From the NCBI RefSeq assembly GCF_008831285.2, contig NC_045139.1, forward strand, positions 16,536,354 through 16,600,353: a DNA stretch of 64,000 nt. Direction: 5' to 3'. Numbering within the stretch: the stretch's first letter is position 1; every line of letters begins with the position of its first letter. The notes below the pieces were generated by a model that was given only the letters and a program-made list of their open reading frames with translations, was not told where the DNA came from and did not search any database. Source of the stretch: Nymphaea colorata. Its lineage: Eukaryota > Streptophyta > Magnoliopsida > Nymphaeales > Nymphaeaceae. Made by a program: the position numbers and the translations under genes. Below, in pieces: positions 62,940 to 64,000 of the stretch.

Positions 62940-63941
62940 AACAGAAGCACACAGATAAAGGATACTGTTAGGCACCATATACAACTTCTTATGCCATCGC
63001 ATGGAACTTTTTTGAAGCTTCTGACTTTTTTAGTCTGCTAACTTGCTTTACAGCATTTTAACTATCATTCTTATTTGGTGCATTTTCCAGGTTTGCTGTA
63101 GCATGGTATCCTATTTACAGGATTCCAGAGGATAGTCTCCGAACAGCATTCTTGACTTACCATTCACTTGGCCATTTTATCAATAGAAGTTCCTCGTTGG
63201 ATTCTTCAAGTGAAATGAAGTTTGTTTCCCCTGTTGTTGGTTTGCAGCGTTATAATGACCAGGTATATTTTATTTTTCCTAAGTGACATCCTATGAAAAT
63301 TTAGGTTAACAGGATGGCTGGAATTTAACTGAGATTTCCTTTTTAAGGATCCATCTAGATAGTAGGATGATGCTGTATTCCTGTGTACATTGGCGAACCC
63401 TTTTATGTTCTGTGTTTATTAAATTGCAGCTGCTTCATTATTTGCTTTGCTTTACCTGGAAGGTGTGATTTTCTTTGCATCTTTAGTCATCTATTTAGGG
63501 TTCATAGGTGCATCTCTTTTGTTGCAAAGCATTTGATATCACATGCTTATGGACTACTGCTCCAGTAGGATACATTTGAATATTCATTTTGCCCCTTTAA
63601 GTTGCTTTTTAATTCTCAACAGCATTGACACTTGCAAGTAGAGGATGCAAAAGGGCTTTTGTTCCAAGTGCTAAGTGCCATGTCTGGGTTTAATCCTTTT
63701 TATATTTAAGACAATCGTGTTGGTTTTTATCTAGGGTGAATGTTGGTTCTCATTAAAGAAGCCAATGGCAATCTCTCTGGGGCAGACTCAGCCATGTGAC
63801 CCGTCTCTAATTTTAGACAAAAGGTTGGCGACTTTGGAGAAGGTAGCTTCCATGATGTCAAGAACCTCTGTGTGTAAAAGTGGAGAAGTAACCATGAACA
63901 GGCACCCGGATTATGAATTTTTTCTCTCGCGGAGGTGGTAG
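57926..63941 (+). CDS. Large DUF789-family protein
   Basis: Six exons join in phase: 57926-58042, 58146-58186, 59037-62156, 62493-62597, 63091-63262 and 63735-63941, giving 1253 residues. The start is MMQWALARTNRNSMKN; the N-terminus continues RYIFVTFVALPLDERCKIVA (from residue 53). About 130-830 is Ser/Asn/Asp-rich, with a basic patch SSRKKPKRKGKRNKK that could be a nuclear signal, and is probably disordered. The DUF789 block fills roughly 840-1250, with SDYTLRTLWHWYEEPGCYGL, LLFEYFESERPQQRKPLFEK, DLHPASWFAVAWYPIYRIP, FLTYHSLGHF and the terminal HPDYEFFLSRRW. DUF789 has no established biochemical function. Most family members are far shorter, about 300-400 residues, so the long N-terminal half marks a distinct subgroup. 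Exon 3 alone is 3.1 kb. The gene ends 59 bases before the window does and is complete. Confidence 0.9.
62897..62941. repeat. (CT)n-(CA)n microsatellite in a DUF789 intron
   Basis: CT repeats run directly into CA repeats, about 45 bases in all, in the intron between the 105-base and 172-base exons and about 150 bases before the next acceptor. Confidence 0.9.
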
Positions 63942-64000
63942 CATGTTATTTTTAGTTTTGGATCATCGGCTTCCTTTTCTGGTACTAGGTATCTTTTGTC

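Overview
The window is nuclear DNA from a flowering plant. It holds spliced genes with AT-rich introns, a CYP86-type P450, a hexose-proton symporter relic, a chloroplast DnaJ-ferredoxin fusion and a DUF789 protein, plus many (TA)n, (CT)n and (CA)n microsatellites and small non-autonomous DNA transposons. I cannot name the species. GC-rich coding in the P450 and symporter exons next to AT-rich introns would fit a non-grass monocot or an early-diverging angiosperm, but this is a guess. No rRNA, tRNA, CRISPR or LTR element was recognised.

Layout from left to right. At 660-2480 (+) there is a decayed STP-type sugar transporter. At 6369-10066 (+) there is an intact four-exon CYP86 cytochrome P450 (538 aa). 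At 12767-15699 (-) there is a four-exon BED/DUF659/hAT transposase-like gene with an unbroken 869-residue product, a probable non-coding first exon near 16937-17340, and Asn where the first catalytic Asp should be. At 19056-21489 (-) lies ribosomal protein eS6 in six exons, the first coding exon being only ATG AAG. It is divergent from an uncharacterised single-membrane-span protein at 22283-23355 (+). At 25389-31838 (+) is STT3, the catalytic subunit of oligosaccharyltransferase, converging on a DnaJ-ferredoxin chaperone (DJC76 type) at 32593-35282 (-). A LysM protein without signal peptide lies at 37562-40742 (-), a small membrane-anchored armadillo protein at 47233-49155 (+), and a 1253-residue DUF789 protein at 57926-63941 (+).

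Seven of the nine intact gene models contain two or more coding exons whose phases close exactly on a full-length product of the expected family; the other two (the hAT-like gene and the membrane protein) also close without a stop. The genes are mostly housekeeping or lipid, glycan and chaperone functions with no operon-like logic. From memory, Arabidopsis has STP11, DJC76, CYP86B1, an uncharacterised membrane protein, a LysM protein and a DUF789 gene close together on chromosome 5, so the window may preserve an ancestral angiosperm neighbourhood into which the hAT-like gene has been added. The long gene-poor tracts (41.4-47.2 kb and 49.2-55.3 kb) carry small DNA transposons and microsatellites.
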